DNA of 64,000 nucleotides from Mytilus edulis (taxonomy: Eukaryota; Mollusca; Bivalvia; Mytilida; Mytilidae). A model generated the notes under the pieces. It saw only the letters and a program-made list of their open reading frames with translations. It had not been told where the DNA came from and ran no database searches. The stretch is taken from contig NC_092345.1 of assembly GCF_963676685.1 (NCBI RefSeq), positions 26,497,585 through 26,561,584 of the forward strand, written 5' to 3'. This document shows positions 1-10,693 of this stretch, one piece after another (positions within the stretch are counted from its first letter, which is position 1; the number at the start of each line of letters is the position of its first letter). The position numbers and the translations under genes are program-made.

Positions 1-24
1 AAAGTACCAGGATTATAATTTTAT

Positions 25-68
25 ACGCCAGACGCGCGTTTCGTCTACATAAGACTCATCAGTGACGC
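25..68 (-). ncRNA. Type I hammerhead ribozyme, array copy 1
   Basis: Read on the minus strand: stem I 3' strand GCGTCA, core CTGATGA (forward 56-62), stem II GTC/GAC around loop TTATGTA, core GAAA (forward 39-42), minimal stem III ACGC/GCGT, cleavage triplet GTC, then stem I 5' strand TGGCGT. All invariant core bases are present and stem I pairs over six positions with two G-U pairs. Predicted cleavage lies between forward positions 31 and 30. The very short helix III (self-complementary ACGCGCGT) is like that of schistosome hammerheads, which favour dimeric folding, as a tandem transcript would allow. Confidence 0.87.
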
Positions 69-379
69 TCAGATCAAAATAGTTAAAATGCCAAACAAAT
101 ACAAAGTTGAAGAGCATTGAGGACCCAAAATTCCAAAAAGTTATGCCAAATACGGCTAAGGTAATCTACTCCTGGGGTAAGAAAATCCTTAGGTTTTCGA
201 AAAATTCAAAGTTTTGTAAACAGAAAATTTATAAAAATGACCATATAATTGATATTCATGTCAACACCGAAGTGCTGACTACTGGGCTGGTGATACCCTC
301 GGGGACGAAACGTCCACCAGCAGTGGCATCGACCCAGTGGTGTAAATAGTTATCAAAAGTACCAGGATTATAATTTTAT

Positions 380-423
380 ACGCCAGACGCGCGTTTCGTC
401 TACATAAGACTCATCAGTGACGC
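380..423 (-). ncRNA. Type I hammerhead ribozyme, array copy 2
   Basis: Same 44-nt ribozyme, one 355-bp period on; core CTGATGA and GAAA intact on the minus strand. With copy 1 it would release a 355-nt monomer from a minus-strand transcript. Confidence 0.87.
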
Positions 424-734
424 TCAGATCAAAATAGTTAAAATGCCAAACAAATACAAAGTTGAAGAGCATTGAGGACCCAAAATTCCAAAAAGTTATG
501 CCAAATACGGCTAAGGTAATCTACTCCTGGGGTAAGAAAATCCTTAGGTTTTCGAAAAATTCAAAGTTTTGTAAACAGAAAATTTATAAAAATGACCATA
601 TAATTGATATTCATGTCAACACCGAAGTGCTGACTACTGGGCTGGTGATACCCTCGGGGACGAAACGTCCACCAGCAGTGGCATCGACCCAGTGGTGTAA
701 ATAGTTATCAAAAGTACCAGGATTATAATTTTAT

Positions 735-778
735 ACGCCAGACGCGCGTTTCGTCTACATAAGACTCATCAGTGACGC
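735..778 (-). ncRNA. Type I hammerhead ribozyme, array copy 3
   Basis: Identical core, stems and GTC cleavage site to copy 1. Confidence 0.87.
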
Positions 779-1089
779 TCAGATCAAAATAGTTAAAATG
801 CCAAACAAATACAAAGTTGAAGAGCATTGAGGACCCAAAATTCCAAAAAGTTATGCCAAATACGGCTAAGGTAATCTACTCCTGGGGTAAGAAAATCCTT
901 AGGTTTTCGAAAAATTCAAAGTTTTGTAAACAGAAAATTTATAAAAATGACCATATAATTGATATTCATGTCAACACCGAAGTGCTGACTACTGGGCTGG
1001 TGATACCCTCGGGGACGAAACGTCCACCAGCAGTGGCATCGACCCAGTGGTGTAAATAGTTATCAAAAGTACCAGGATTATAATTTTAT

Positions 1090-1133
1090 ACGCCAGACGC
1101 GCGTTTCGTCTACATAAGACTCATCAGTGACGC
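1090..1133 (-). ncRNA. Type I hammerhead ribozyme, array copy 4
   Basis: Identical core, stems and GTC cleavage site to copy 1. Confidence 0.87.
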
Positions 1134-1444
1134 TCAGATCAAAATAGTTAAAATGCCAAACAAATACAAAGTTGAAGAGCATTGAGGACCCAAAATTCCA
1201 AAAAGTTATGCCAAATACGGCTAAGGTAATCTACTCCTGGGGTAAGAAAATCCTTAGGTTTTCGAAAAATTCAAAGTTTTGTAAACAGAAAATTTATAAA
1301 AATGACCATATAATTGATATTCATGTCAACACCGAAGTGCTGACTACTGGGCTGGTGATACCCTCGGGGACGAAACGTCCACCAGCAGTGGCATCGACCC
1401 AGTGGTGTAAATAGTTATCAAAAGTACCAGGATTATAATTTTAT

Positions 1445-1488
1445 ACGCCAGACGCGCGTTTCGTCTACATAAGACTCATCAGTGACGC
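1445..1488 (-). ncRNA. Type I hammerhead ribozyme, array copy 5
   Basis: Identical ribozyme in the last, truncated unit. The unit is cut at 1704, inside the second structured domain. Confidence 0.87.
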
Positions 1489-1704
1489 TCAGATCAAAAT
1501 AGTTAAAATGCCAAACAAATACAAAGTTGAAGAGCATTGAGGACCCAAAATTCCAAAAAGTTATGCCAAATACGGCTAAGGTAATCTACTCCTGGGGTAA
1601 GAAAATCCTTAGGTTTTCGAAAAATTCAAAGTTTTGTAAACAGAAAATTTATAAAAATGACCATATAATTGATATTCATGTCAACACCGAAGTGCTGACT
1701 ACTG

Positions 1705-2690
1705 TGTTCAATATCGAGTACTGGTTGTTACATTTTGATTTTTTGGGTCTTTTTAGTGAATACAACCAGCGTTCATCTCAGATTTTCTTTAAGGGAAAAT
1801 TGTGTTGATTCATCTTCAGTTCTTGTGTTTTTTTAACCTGTGTAATTGGAGGAGAATTCTAATGTTTATTATCGTTGCATACATGGAAAAAGACTATTGC
1901 TTTTATGCACTCTCGGAAATGATTGGTATTTGTTAGAACACATTCTGATCACATTGAGCTTTCTTTTAGCAGCTTCACACTAACCCAATAGACAGGTTTG
2001 ATTCCCGACTGATAATAGTTTGAATAGGATTAGTTAAATATACGATAAACTTTTATCTATTTTGTAATAAAACTTCTGAATGCCGATCAAGATAGTGCAA
2101 TAAAGTGGAGTTCATAATATCATTTAACTGCTAGGTATTACTGTAATTCAAACTAGAACACGCAAATGCTCAAACTTGTCATTTGTAAGTCTGTAATACA
2201 TTGAAACTTAAAGGCATTTGATCGAAATGGACCTACAAATAATGCAATTCGATGAAAAGACAATTTGTTGTAGTTTTGTTTGGTCATATAGTTCTTAATG
2301 TGCATTTTATTTATACAGCACTTGCTTTCAAATGATAGAATTTGAGTCCAGATAAGTGTTTTGTAATCAAAGTGTTACTTTCTTTATAAATCTGTCAGTA
2401 AAATATAAAATAAAAATTTAAAATTCAAATGAGACATAAATCATTCAGGAAGCAACCTTGATGTGTTGAAGCTTTTAAATTGCCATTTATAAGGGACTTT
2501 CCTTTTTTAATTTTCCTCGGAGTTTTGTGATTCTACTTTTTGTTTTTTACAGGAAGCAATACTTGTAGCGTTTTTTGGAACAACACCAATGCTATATTTT
2601 TGAAAACAGTTATAATGCATATCTTGAGTAGATTACCGAGGCAAACCTGAACTGTAGGCTTAAAATAGAGAAACTTGTTTATACATAGCT
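1705..2690. other. Gene-free stretch next to the array
   Basis: No coding exon is recognisable. About 2440-2550 matches the dispersed tail also seen near 16.5, 56.3, 57.7 and 58.9 kb (signature GGGACTTTCC, then a CTCGGAGTT-like segment). A T-arm-like string near 1996 (GTTTGATTCCCGAC) has no surrounding tRNA fold. The Cys-rich exon expected downstream of the signal exon at 2697-2754 is not found here. Confidence 0.6.
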
Positions 2691-2696
2691 CCTTAC

Positions 2697-2754
2697 CTGT
2701 TCCACACACAGCAGCGATCAAACAGACTGCGAGTAACACCTGAATTACCGTCAT
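2697..2754 (-). CDS. Orphan signal-peptide exon (gene F) of the Cys-rich peptide family
   Basis: Exon of 58 bp: 19 codons (MTVIQVLLAVCLIAAVCGT) plus one base, followed by the donor GTAAGG. Length, phase and position match first exons of genes A-E. It encodes a typical secretory signal: short N-region, hydrophobic LLAVCLIAAV core and small residues at the cleavage zone. Upstream sequence keeps the family promoter layout in weaker form (GTTGATACTGCCTTAAGTAT, then CAGATG at 2821). No matching Cys-rich or tail exon exists between here and the left edge, so the gene either continues beyond the window across the hammerhead array or is a broken copy. Confidence 0.7.
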
Positions 2755-2769
2755 ACTGCAATTGAGGTA

Positions 2770-3060
2770 TCTTGAATGTTGATACTGCCTTAAGTATGAA
2801 ATAAAAATCAGCGTTGTGAACAGATGTTAAGTATATATATTATGTGCAAAAATTATCACGACATGCTAAAAAATTAGATTGAAATATTAAATAACCAAAC
2901 AGGCATGTAATTTTTACAAATGTCAGGAATATAAAAAAAAAACAGACTTTTGAATATGTTAATCGTATCGGAACACAAATTAAGTTTTGATGTATGAACA
3001 TATCAAACTATGATAAGTAGTTTTATTTCACAACACATTAACAAAAGAAGCAATTACCAT
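2770..3060 (-). promoter_or_regulatory. Diverged family promoter of gene F
   Basis: Shares with the other genes the segment TGAATGTTGATACTGC before a TTAAGTATG TATA-like stretch, an E-box CAGATG at 2821-2826, a half-preserved distal palindrome (TCGTATCGGAACACA near 2963) and the downstream AACACATTAACAAAAG tract. The block CAGACAGATGTG of the active-looking copies is degraded to AACAGATGTT. Confidence 0.5.
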
Positions 3061-6000
3061 TACTAGATTGGGTGAACATTGTATATTAAACATATAATAA
3101 ATCTGTTATTTTACGTTTCATGAGAATATGATAACACAATATGCCTAAATCGGTTCTAAATATATTTGATGACACATTGATTTAAGTCACATTCTGTTGA
3201 AACCTTACTTATTGTAAAAAGCCATAACAAAATCAAGGCATAATAAAAATTTACTATTGGGATTTTTATAAAAAGTTAATTTTTAAACAATAGTAAACAG
3301 AAGATGCTGTATTAATGTATCTATCGGGACAGATATGAGAATCTGTGATCTTTGGCCCTCTCTTATATGACGCAAAACAACCAGGTAGGATTATAATAAA
3401 AGCATAATCAATGCATTTCTGTGCTGTTTCAGACAGAAGGCAGAAGAATATTTATAAAAAGTTGCATTACTCCAAACACATTATCCCCTTACTCCATCGT
3501 TATAAAACTTTATACCTCCATATTTTGATAACAAAGAGTCACTTCTAATTCCTTATTCGTTCCATCTGACGTCATTATATATCGACAATAATGCTCCTTT
3601 GACAGGAGACTGTGAAACATAAAAGTTTAGAAATACATCGAATATCCATGGCCATGTACTTACAGGGAACCTCGCCATCGTTCATAACAGAGAGGTAATA
3701 AACTGTATGGAAAAAAATTAATGTCCGCCTTCGAAAATCAATTCGGAAGGATAATTAAAGATGATTTTTCGTCTTCATATAAAACATTTACAGCAATAAG
3801 TGTCCTTTTTACCCAAGAAACTTTATGCATTAATTTACAAAAAGAAGAAACGATTTTTCTGTCCCAATTGTTATGATTTTTTTTATTTACGGTCACGTTC
3901 CCTCTGGCATAATCCTAAGGTGTTTACATATTCCAACTCGTTATGCCTGTGTCTGAAGTGACGTTTTAATTTTAATAATAGTAATCTATGTATTACTGGT
4001 AACTATTAAGTCATAGATATCGTTTCCACAAATTAATTAAATCTTTACTTAATTCTTCCATAGATACAAATATTTGGTTTACAAGTTTGGCTGTACACGT
4101 AGAAAACTGATTTCAAACGAAATAGCAAATATTCAATTGTACGATGGTGGTGTAATTAACCGAGACCATAAATTAAGATACGATCCGGGTAATTTATCCA
4201 TCCGTTAAATACACTTATTCTGAAAGATTTCCTATTCAACACTGTAATTAAATCTTTGAATATTGTTTTTATCAATATAAATATTGATTTCTTTATCAGT
4301 AAATCAAAACCATACTAAATATTACACATATCTATTTTCACGGTACTTCAATCTGTCGATACATATTTTTGACATTGCACAAGGTCATGTTTATTCTCTG
4401 AATTTTAATGACGTCTTTACACTGGATCCATTAGATGTTAGATATGTACTGATTATGTTTTAGTCTTCGATATATCATTTATTTTTAAATAGTTGTTATT
4501 GACTTTACTAGCTGCTGGAAAGTGCCAGTGCCCTTATATCAGCACTTAGTGTCTCTTTTGTTTTTTAGAATGTTGGATGAATATATACCCTGTAACGTAC
4601 TGTCTGTGAGTGTGTTTCAAGTTTTTTTCTTTGTATTGATCTTAGGCCATAATATTTCTCAATTGAGTTGTTTCATATATTTTAATGTCGGATAAGGCCT
4701 GTTACAGCCAACTTAACGGTATATGTTTTTCTCATTGTCGAAAGCCGTACGGTTGCCCATAATAGCGAGAGAGAAAAAAATAGTTAAGCTTTAGTTGAAA
4801 GTCGTCTCATAAGCAATCATTCCACATCCCCTTATGTTAATATCGACCACTTCTTTGCAACCCTCGATCTATTCTCAATCTTTCTCTCTTATTTTTTTCA
4901 TCTAATTTTATAACTTTATGCGCTTATATATCTTATATTTAATGTCATGACATGTTTTTGTTTTCGATTTGTTTTAAACACTTATTTATGAATCAGAGGA
5001 ATATGGCTGAAATCACAAAACCAACAATTATGTAGAATTATAGTGATTTGAAGTGCGAGATATTAAAAAAAACGGTTTGTAATGTTGAAAATTGTATGTC
5101 GACCTCTCTTGATCTTTTGGTTATGCCTCGTTGGGATTCTAATAGATTAACGTATAACCCGCATTTCTCAGTACTTACCCTTTAGAAATTTGTCAGCTGT
5201 GTTCGTTAAAAGAAGAGATATAGAGAGGCAACAGTAGTATATCGCTGTTCGAAACTCATAAATCGACTGAGAAAAATACAAATCCAGGTTACAAACTATA
5301 ACTGAGGGAAACACATCAGCTATAAGAGGATAAAAAATTAAACATCAGAAACACTGAAGTGCAACAAAAAACCAATACGACAATGCAACACATACAGAAA
5401 CAAACTATAAGATAACAACATCCATTCTCCTGACTTGATTCAGGACATTTTAAGAAAAGAAATGGTGGGTTGATATATGATCCTTTTGTACTTACAATTA
5501 TTAAGTCACTGAACCAAATACATCGCATTCATCGCGTGACCACTTTTAAATGGAAATGCATTAAATTTTCATTTATTTCTCAAATATTTGAGTTGAATCC
5601 AGTTTCCGCTTTAAGTGGATCATTTTAACCATTGAATTCAAAATGAGGAACGCATTAGGTTGAGCTCAGGTTCGTGTAAAATTTGAAAAGGCACCTAATT
5701 GGCAACATGAAAATATTTCACTTACTAAAATGTAGTGTTTGATTATCTTCTTGTTCATATGCACCGCATTAGGAAACTCTTTTAGGAACTGCAAGACTTT
5801 TCTCATCATATGTTTATACATATATTCAAACCCTATTATTTGATGTGTGCAGTCCTCTGTGCTTTTTATTTAATATTCATCCATGAGCTAGTTATAACTA
5901 ATTCTTGTATCAACATTTCCCTTTTACATTCCAATGCAATAACATATATAAGTTAAATGTACGTTTCTACATATATGTCATTCAAGACAATTTTGATGTA

Positions 6001-6520
6001 GCAGTAAATGTATTGTATGCAAGATTGTATTATACCTTCAGGCGTTGCAAGACTTATTGAGGAAGAGTGATATAGGGAAATGGCTCGTTGTATGACGTCA
6101 AGGACGAATATATAATATAGGAATTGGACACGTACGGTTGTTTTTATTAATGAATGAAATTACATAATTCAATTCTTTATCATTTTTTTAATAGCTTTCG
6201 AACAAATTTATCTTTCACAATTGATCTACAACTCTTTTTATACAAAACAAGATACAAAAATGTCAAAAAGATTTCATTCTAAAATTCTGAATCATAATAA
6301 ATCTGCCCAAATACAAATTGAAATTGAAGAAGACGAGAAAATCTGATCGGACATTTGAATCAAATCTCAGTAAGAACAGCTACAGCTAGTTTTTTCTTTA
6401 CTTGTATTTTTGATATCGAATTTGTTTAATCTTTAAACCGAATATAAATAGAATCAAGCAAACACCAGATCCATAAGCTTTAATTCAAGTGGTACAAAAG
6501 TGCTCATCAACGAGTTTTTT
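3061..6520. other. Gene-free intergenic stretch with dispersed repeats
   Basis: No exon with coding character and splice sites was found. About 4640-4840 is a copy of the dispersed tail with GAAAGCCGTACGGTTGCC and a decayed CTCATAAGCAATCATTCC segment. About 5220-5480 is another dispersed repeat (GGCAACAGTAGTATATCGCT at its left end) that also produces the spurious minus-strand open frame at 5316-5528. The rest is AT-rich and unremarkable. Confidence 0.55.
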
Positions 6521-6529
6521 TAAAGAAAT

Positions 6530-7060
6530 ATGAATACACATATATGGAGTATGCCGATATCTATATAAAGAGAAATGACATCATTGCTGCTCACAAGGAA
6601 GCTATTAAACCAAGAGTTCCAAATGGTAAAGTTAAAATCATCCCTTCGTAAATTTTACGGACGCCATCACGAGTTGGTTGACCGTTATGGAATAACCGTT
6701 TCACAAATGATATCGGATATGTTCCTTACGTCGTAACTACAATCCCCTTCCCTTTCATGAATATGACCTACCGAATTAGACTATTTACCGGATTTGTAAT
6801 CACTTAAGCAACACGACGGGTGCCACATGTGGAGCAGGATCTGCTTACCCTTCCGGAGAACCTGAGATCACCCCTAGTTTTTGGTGGGGTTCGTGTTGTT
6901 TATTCTTTAGTTTTCTATGTTGTGTCGTGTGTACTATTGTTTTTCTGTTTGTCTTTTTTATTTTTGGCCATGGCGTTGTCAGTTTGTTTTAGATTTATGA
7001 GTTTGACTGTCCCTTTGGTATCTTTCGTCCCTCTTTTAATGACAAATTATTTCAACGCTA
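6530..7060 (+). mobile_element. 3' end of a retroelement with ORF C-terminus
   Basis: A 5'-truncated retroelement copy. Near 6650-6740 the plus strand encodes KFYGRHHELVDRYGITVSQ and, after seven further codons, a TAA. The motif GRxxxLVDRY also occurs, altered, at 15.2, 30.0 and 55.5 kb. The stop is followed by a long 3' tail ending in ATGGCGTTGTCA, then GTATCTTTCGTCCCTCTTTT. That tail alone is the dispersed repeat near 8.5, 27.6, 30.2, 32.9, 42.5, 47.2/54.35, 57.8 and 61.6 kb. The ORF fragment looks like the extreme C-terminus of a reverse-transcriptase polyprotein, but the class (LINE or Penelope-like) cannot be fixed from this piece. Confidence 0.65.
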
Positions 7061-7217
7061 TTCTATTAAAACACAAAACGATTTCTCAGTGCGTATTTCA
7101 TTTATAAAAGGGTGTATTGTATACACAATAATACTGTAAAAAATAAATATGGAATTAATTCCTGATTGTCGTAAAAAAACACATTTTATTTTTTTCAAAT
7201 TGAAAGCAATTGTTTAA

Positions 7218-7806
7218 GGTAGATGGGATCTCTAAATTATAATCCATAGAATTTTTTGATAAGTTGACAAAATGTAGTTTATAACCTGCTTGTTTCAAAA
7301 CATTAATTAAAAGAATGGGTCACCGGACTTATTTTCACACTAAAGGTTGTGCAAAATTGTCAGATTTAGTATAGAATATGCATGGAAAACCCAATTTTCC
7401 TTATTAAAACGAAAACTATACCATATAATTTTTAGATAAAATATGAGAAGATGGCTGCAATATTATTCTTTCAGATAAGAAAAAGAAAAATGGCGGTCAC
7501 CGAACTTGTTTTCTTGCTACATAATAAAATGGGTAAATTCCTAACACATTCTATTGTAAAAATATCACAATCTGAATTATCTCCCCTTATTTGGCAAAGT
7601 TGGAAAAAATTAAATAAAACAAAAGTATTCGGTTAATAGTAAAATACAACCATAAATATGATAAAACATTGCATTTTCTATATTATAATGAAAAATCTTA
7701 CACCTGAATTACCTACTTATCTCAAAATTTGCACATTTTATCAAAGATATAGACCTTGTTTTCTGGTATTTCAAAATCCAAGATGGAGGAAGACACCCTA
7801 TCTACC
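7218..7806. mobile_element. TTAA-flanked MITE-like element
   Basis: A 589-bp segment flanked on both sides by TTAA (7214-7217 and 7807-7810), with terminal inverted repeats GGTAGATGGGATCTC and, from the right end, GGTAGATAGGGTGTC (11-12 of 15 match). TTAA duplication is the hallmark of piggyBac-type transposition. No transposase frame is present, so it would be non-autonomous. A GGTCACCG-ACTT segment occurs twice inside it in direct orientation. Confidence 0.55.
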
Positions 7807-8014
7807 TTAATAGCAATATTTGAATATTTTGATAAGGTGTTTTGGGTCATTAAGACTGGTCGTATGAAATTTTGTTAAACAGTAAAAGGTAAAAATAATT
7901 AAAAATGAAAGTATAATCATTGCTGCATTAAATATGATCCATAGTTTGTTATTGTGTTGTGCAAACACTACTATCAAAAGTTAGGACCAAGTCGAGCCCA
8001 TTTTAACATTTTAA

Positions 8015-8280
8015 ATGCAGTTTCTAAGTCATGATCATTTAATTAAGTGGTCGTCGTTAGTCGTATATTCGTTTTACGTTTATTCCTTTAAAGTTTTACA
8101 TTCTTGGCCGTTGAATCGTTTCATAGTCTGTTATGTCGCAACGTTTTATAGCATTCTACACTGTATGGATTTTGCCTATTGTTCCAGACCATACGGTGAC
8201 CAATAGCTGCTTACAACTACACCATTTGATCTATATTGAATAATAGTCACATTGGCAATCGAACTGCATCTTCTTATTAC
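8015..8280 (+). repeat. Dispersed repeat tail (CATACGGTGACC / TTGGCAATC family)
   Basis: Carries the family signature CCATACGGTGACCAATAG then CACATTGGCAATC and CATCTTCTTAT. Related copies occur near 4.7, 9.3, 17.5, 22.6, 30.75, 41.5 and 43.65 kb. The 63-codon open frame here is part of the repeat. No terminal repeats, so probably the 3' tail of a truncated retroelement. Confidence 0.5.
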
Positions 8281-8288
8281 ATAATGTT

Positions 8289-8336
8289 GAAATTTTAAAA
8301 TCGTGTTTGATAGATCAAACACGATTTTAAAATTTC
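8289..8336. repeat. Perfect 48-bp palindrome
   Basis: Two 23-bp arms (8289-8311 and 8314-8336) match without mismatch around a 2-bp spacer (AG). The inner arm is ATCGTGTTTGAT. A DNA cruciform or tight RNA hairpin is possible. It lies between two truncated retroelement tails and has no gene attached. Confidence 0.9.
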
Positions 8337-8504
8337 ATCTATTTTGTCCTGTAAATTTGGAAATTTATGTGCTGAAAGTAGATCTTTGATATAGGGTTTG
8401 ATTTATTAAAAAGTTTAAATTTGGAATAACTGAATTAGACTTATCACATGAATAGTACTAATATGAGCAACATTACGAGTTTCAAATGTTGAGAATGATC
8501 GGCT

Positions 8505-8660
8505 TAACCCCACGGAGTACCTTACATCAACATCAGTTTTTTGTGGGGTTTATGTTGGTCAATTTTTAGTTTTCGAAGAAGGGTTTTGTGTGCTGTTTAG
8601 ACGTTTAGCCTGAACATCTCTCTGGTATCTTTTTGTCTCTCTTTTGGAATATTAAATGAT
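8505..8660 (+). repeat. Retroelement 3'-tail copy
   Basis: Diverged copy of the tail at 6.85-7.05 kb (TTTTTTGTGGGGTTTATGTTG, then GGTATCTTTTTGTCTCTCTT). 5'-truncated and without coding sequence. Confidence 0.5.
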
Positions 8661-8987
8661 GTACATAGTCCTGTCTAATATTGAAAATGCTCGTTAACAC
8701 GTAGTTGTCATTTTTCTATTTGTATTTTACGTTGCCGTCTCATTTCAGCATTTCCACAGCTTATTTTACTCGTACTGATATTTGTCGAACTTATTTAAAA
8801 CTTGCGGTAGTTGTTTGTTATTAAACTATGTGCTCCATTTGGTGTAATTTTTTGGGTTTAATTACATGTAATAAGGAACTCTAAATAAAGAACTAGTTTA
8901 TCTTTAAACTAAAACATGATAAACCTTATTATATGTTGATATCTAAAATACATAATGAACTCAGACAAATCAATATTTCTAAATATG

Positions 8988-9066
8988 TTTATTTGGAAAA
9001 ATTGTATCTATTAATTTCACTTGCAGCTGATCTTGTAGACGATTTTCCTTCCATACGGTCTCGGTT
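8988..9066 (-). terminator. 3'UTR exon with poly(A) signal, gene A
   Basis: Minus strand: acceptor TTTTGTCTTATAG ends at 9067 and the exon starts at 9066. AATAAA (complement of 8988-8993) lies about 75 nt in. Exon 3 of gene A has a donor 3 nt after its stop codon, so this is the best in-window partner. Genes C, D and E have the same arrangement. Confidence 0.6.
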
Positions 9067-9126
9067 CTATAAGACAAAAACAATTTAGACAATAGTTTAT
9101 GTATATATTGTAATGTAATTAACCAT

Positions 9127-9400
9127 AAACGGATATTAAGTCAGTGTATGTCATATGCTGTTGTATAGCATATTTGGTTTTTGTTCATTATTTTGTGCAT
9201 AAATCAGGTATTTAGATTTCTCTTTTGAATTGTTTTACATTTGTCATTTCGGTGCCTTAAATAGCTGAGTATGCGGAATGGGTTTCACATATTGTTGAAG
9301 GCCGTACAGTGATTAATAGTTGTCATTCTAAGTTATTTGTACTCTTGTGTAGAGTTGTCTCATTTGCAATGATCCTTATTCCTCTTATTTTTAAATCAGA
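9127..9400 (+). repeat. Dispersed repeat tail in the gap downstream of gene A
   Basis: Contains GAAGGCCGTACAGTGATTAA, then GAGTTGTCTCATTTGCAATG, the same family as at 8.0-8.28 kb. It lies inside the proposed third intron of gene A, between the 3'UTR exon and exon 3. Confidence 0.5.
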
Positions 9401-9674
9401 TAATCTTTGATTTTGAAACATGGTGGAGCTTTTTACTTTGAAAGAGTAAAATTGATATAAATCCGAAAAGACGAATAACAAATTATGATATCATTAATTT
9501 GAAATTAAAGTCTTAAATCGGCATCACTTTTAGATGCTTTATATACGATCTAAATTCACTCTTTGTTTGAATTAGTTTTATCTGTAAACTAAAGACCATA
9601 ATAATGTATGACTATAAATTTTTTTCGACTTATGGAATATTTTTTATTAATTTTGCCTCTTTTCAACGTATTAC

Positions 9675-10690
9675 AAAGACAATTATAGTGTATTTACTTC
9701 TCATATCAACGATGTAAAGGTGAAGCTTAGAAAAGGGGAATTTCCACGTTTAGGGCCGAATCCTTATATCGTTGATATGTCAAGTCAATACACTATTATT
9801 GTCTTTATACTGCAATCTAGAAAAAAAAGCATTTTCAATTGTTTTTTTATTGTGTTATTGTTATTTATTTGACTTTTTGAAAAAGGCCTCATATATGACG
9901 GAACATTATACACACAATTAACATGATGAAATGTACAATTGGGTTTGGACTGATATATCAACAATAAAAAAACCGAATAATGATTTATAAAAGATTATAA
10001 ATAAAAAATATGAACAAGTGAAATATGTTTTTCCATCAATTGAAAAAGAAATAAGTTTTAGTTGTTCCATGCCTCTTTGTATACATTCGAAACAAGGACA
10101 GGTTGAAGAGGTTTTCGTGACTATCTAAATATAGTTCTACAATTTAAATATTCATGAGAAAAAGTGATATGAGGTCAGTGACTGTATGTATGACATAGAC
10201 AATAATAGTGCATTGACTTGACATATCGTTGATATGTCAAGTCAATGCACTAATATTGTCTTTAAACTGCAATCTAAAAAAACATATTTTCAATTGTTGT
10301 TTAATTTGTTAATTTTTTTCATTTTATTTAATTATTGGGAAACTTCCCCCTTTTATAAAAAGGCCTCATATCATGTAGACGGAGAAATAGCAACACGATG
10401 AAATGTACATTACCTGTTGAAATTCGCAATGGAACGGTGAACGAATTTTAATTGGTTTGAAAATGAACTTAGTTATCAACAATAAGCATAAAACATAATG
10501 ATTTATAGTTTGCCGACCACAAATATTAACAAGTGAAATATGCTTTATATATATATAAATTGCAAAAGAAATAAGTTTAACTTGTTGTATACATTGAAAA
10601 CTAGAACAGGTTGAATAATTAATTGTAATTTCGGCAAATTCTATTTAAATATTCATTAGGAAAAGTGATATCATGTCAGTGACTGTATTT
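9675..10690. repeat. Approx. 500-bp tandem duplication, each copy headed by a foldback
   Basis: Two diverged direct copies, about 9675-10195 and 10197-10690. Each starts with an inverted repeat built on AGACAATAATAGTG and CATATCAACGAT. In copy 1 the arms (9675-9713 and 9768-9806) enclose about 54 bp. In copy 2 they collapse to a near-perfect hairpin: 31-bp arms (10197-10227 and 10231-10261), one mismatch, 3-bp loop. Shared downstream marks are ACTGCAATCTA, AAAAAGGCCTCATAT, GTGAAATATG and GTCAGTGACTGTAT. All lie in intron 3 of gene A. Confidence 0.75.
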
Positions 10691-10693
10691 GAC

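Larger units (their letters stand above)
1..1704 (-). repeat. 355-bp tandem array with a hammerhead ribozyme per unit
   Basis: About 4.8 apparently identical head-to-tail copies of a 355-bp unit, running off the left edge of the window. Units begin at 1, 356, 711, 1066 and 1421; the last copy diverges after 1704. The 80-codon open frame repeated in the array (TTG starts at 107, 462 and so on) is a by-product of the repeat and has no protein hallmark. On the minus strand each unit contains a complete hammerhead ribozyme. A second part of the unit (281-338 in copy 1) folds into nested hairpins. The layout matches retrozymes or hammerhead-bearing satellites known from metazoans. Near-identity suggests recent amplification or homogenisation. 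Confidence 0.95.

Noticed and set aside
286-321. Second hammerhead on the plus strand (CTGGTGA ... GACGAAAC)
   Set aside because: The core is CTGGTGA, with A6 replaced, and no proper stem II/cleavage triplet could be laid out; kept only as a structured domain.
107-1808. Repeated 80-93 codon open frames in the left array
   Set aside because: They start at TTG, repeat with the 355-bp DNA period, lie opposite a ribozyme-bearing strand and show no protein signature; by-product of the satellite.
1975-2015. tRNA gene suggested by GTTTGATTCCCGAC
   Set aside because: Only a T-arm-like string; no D-arm, anticodon arm or acceptor pairing around it.
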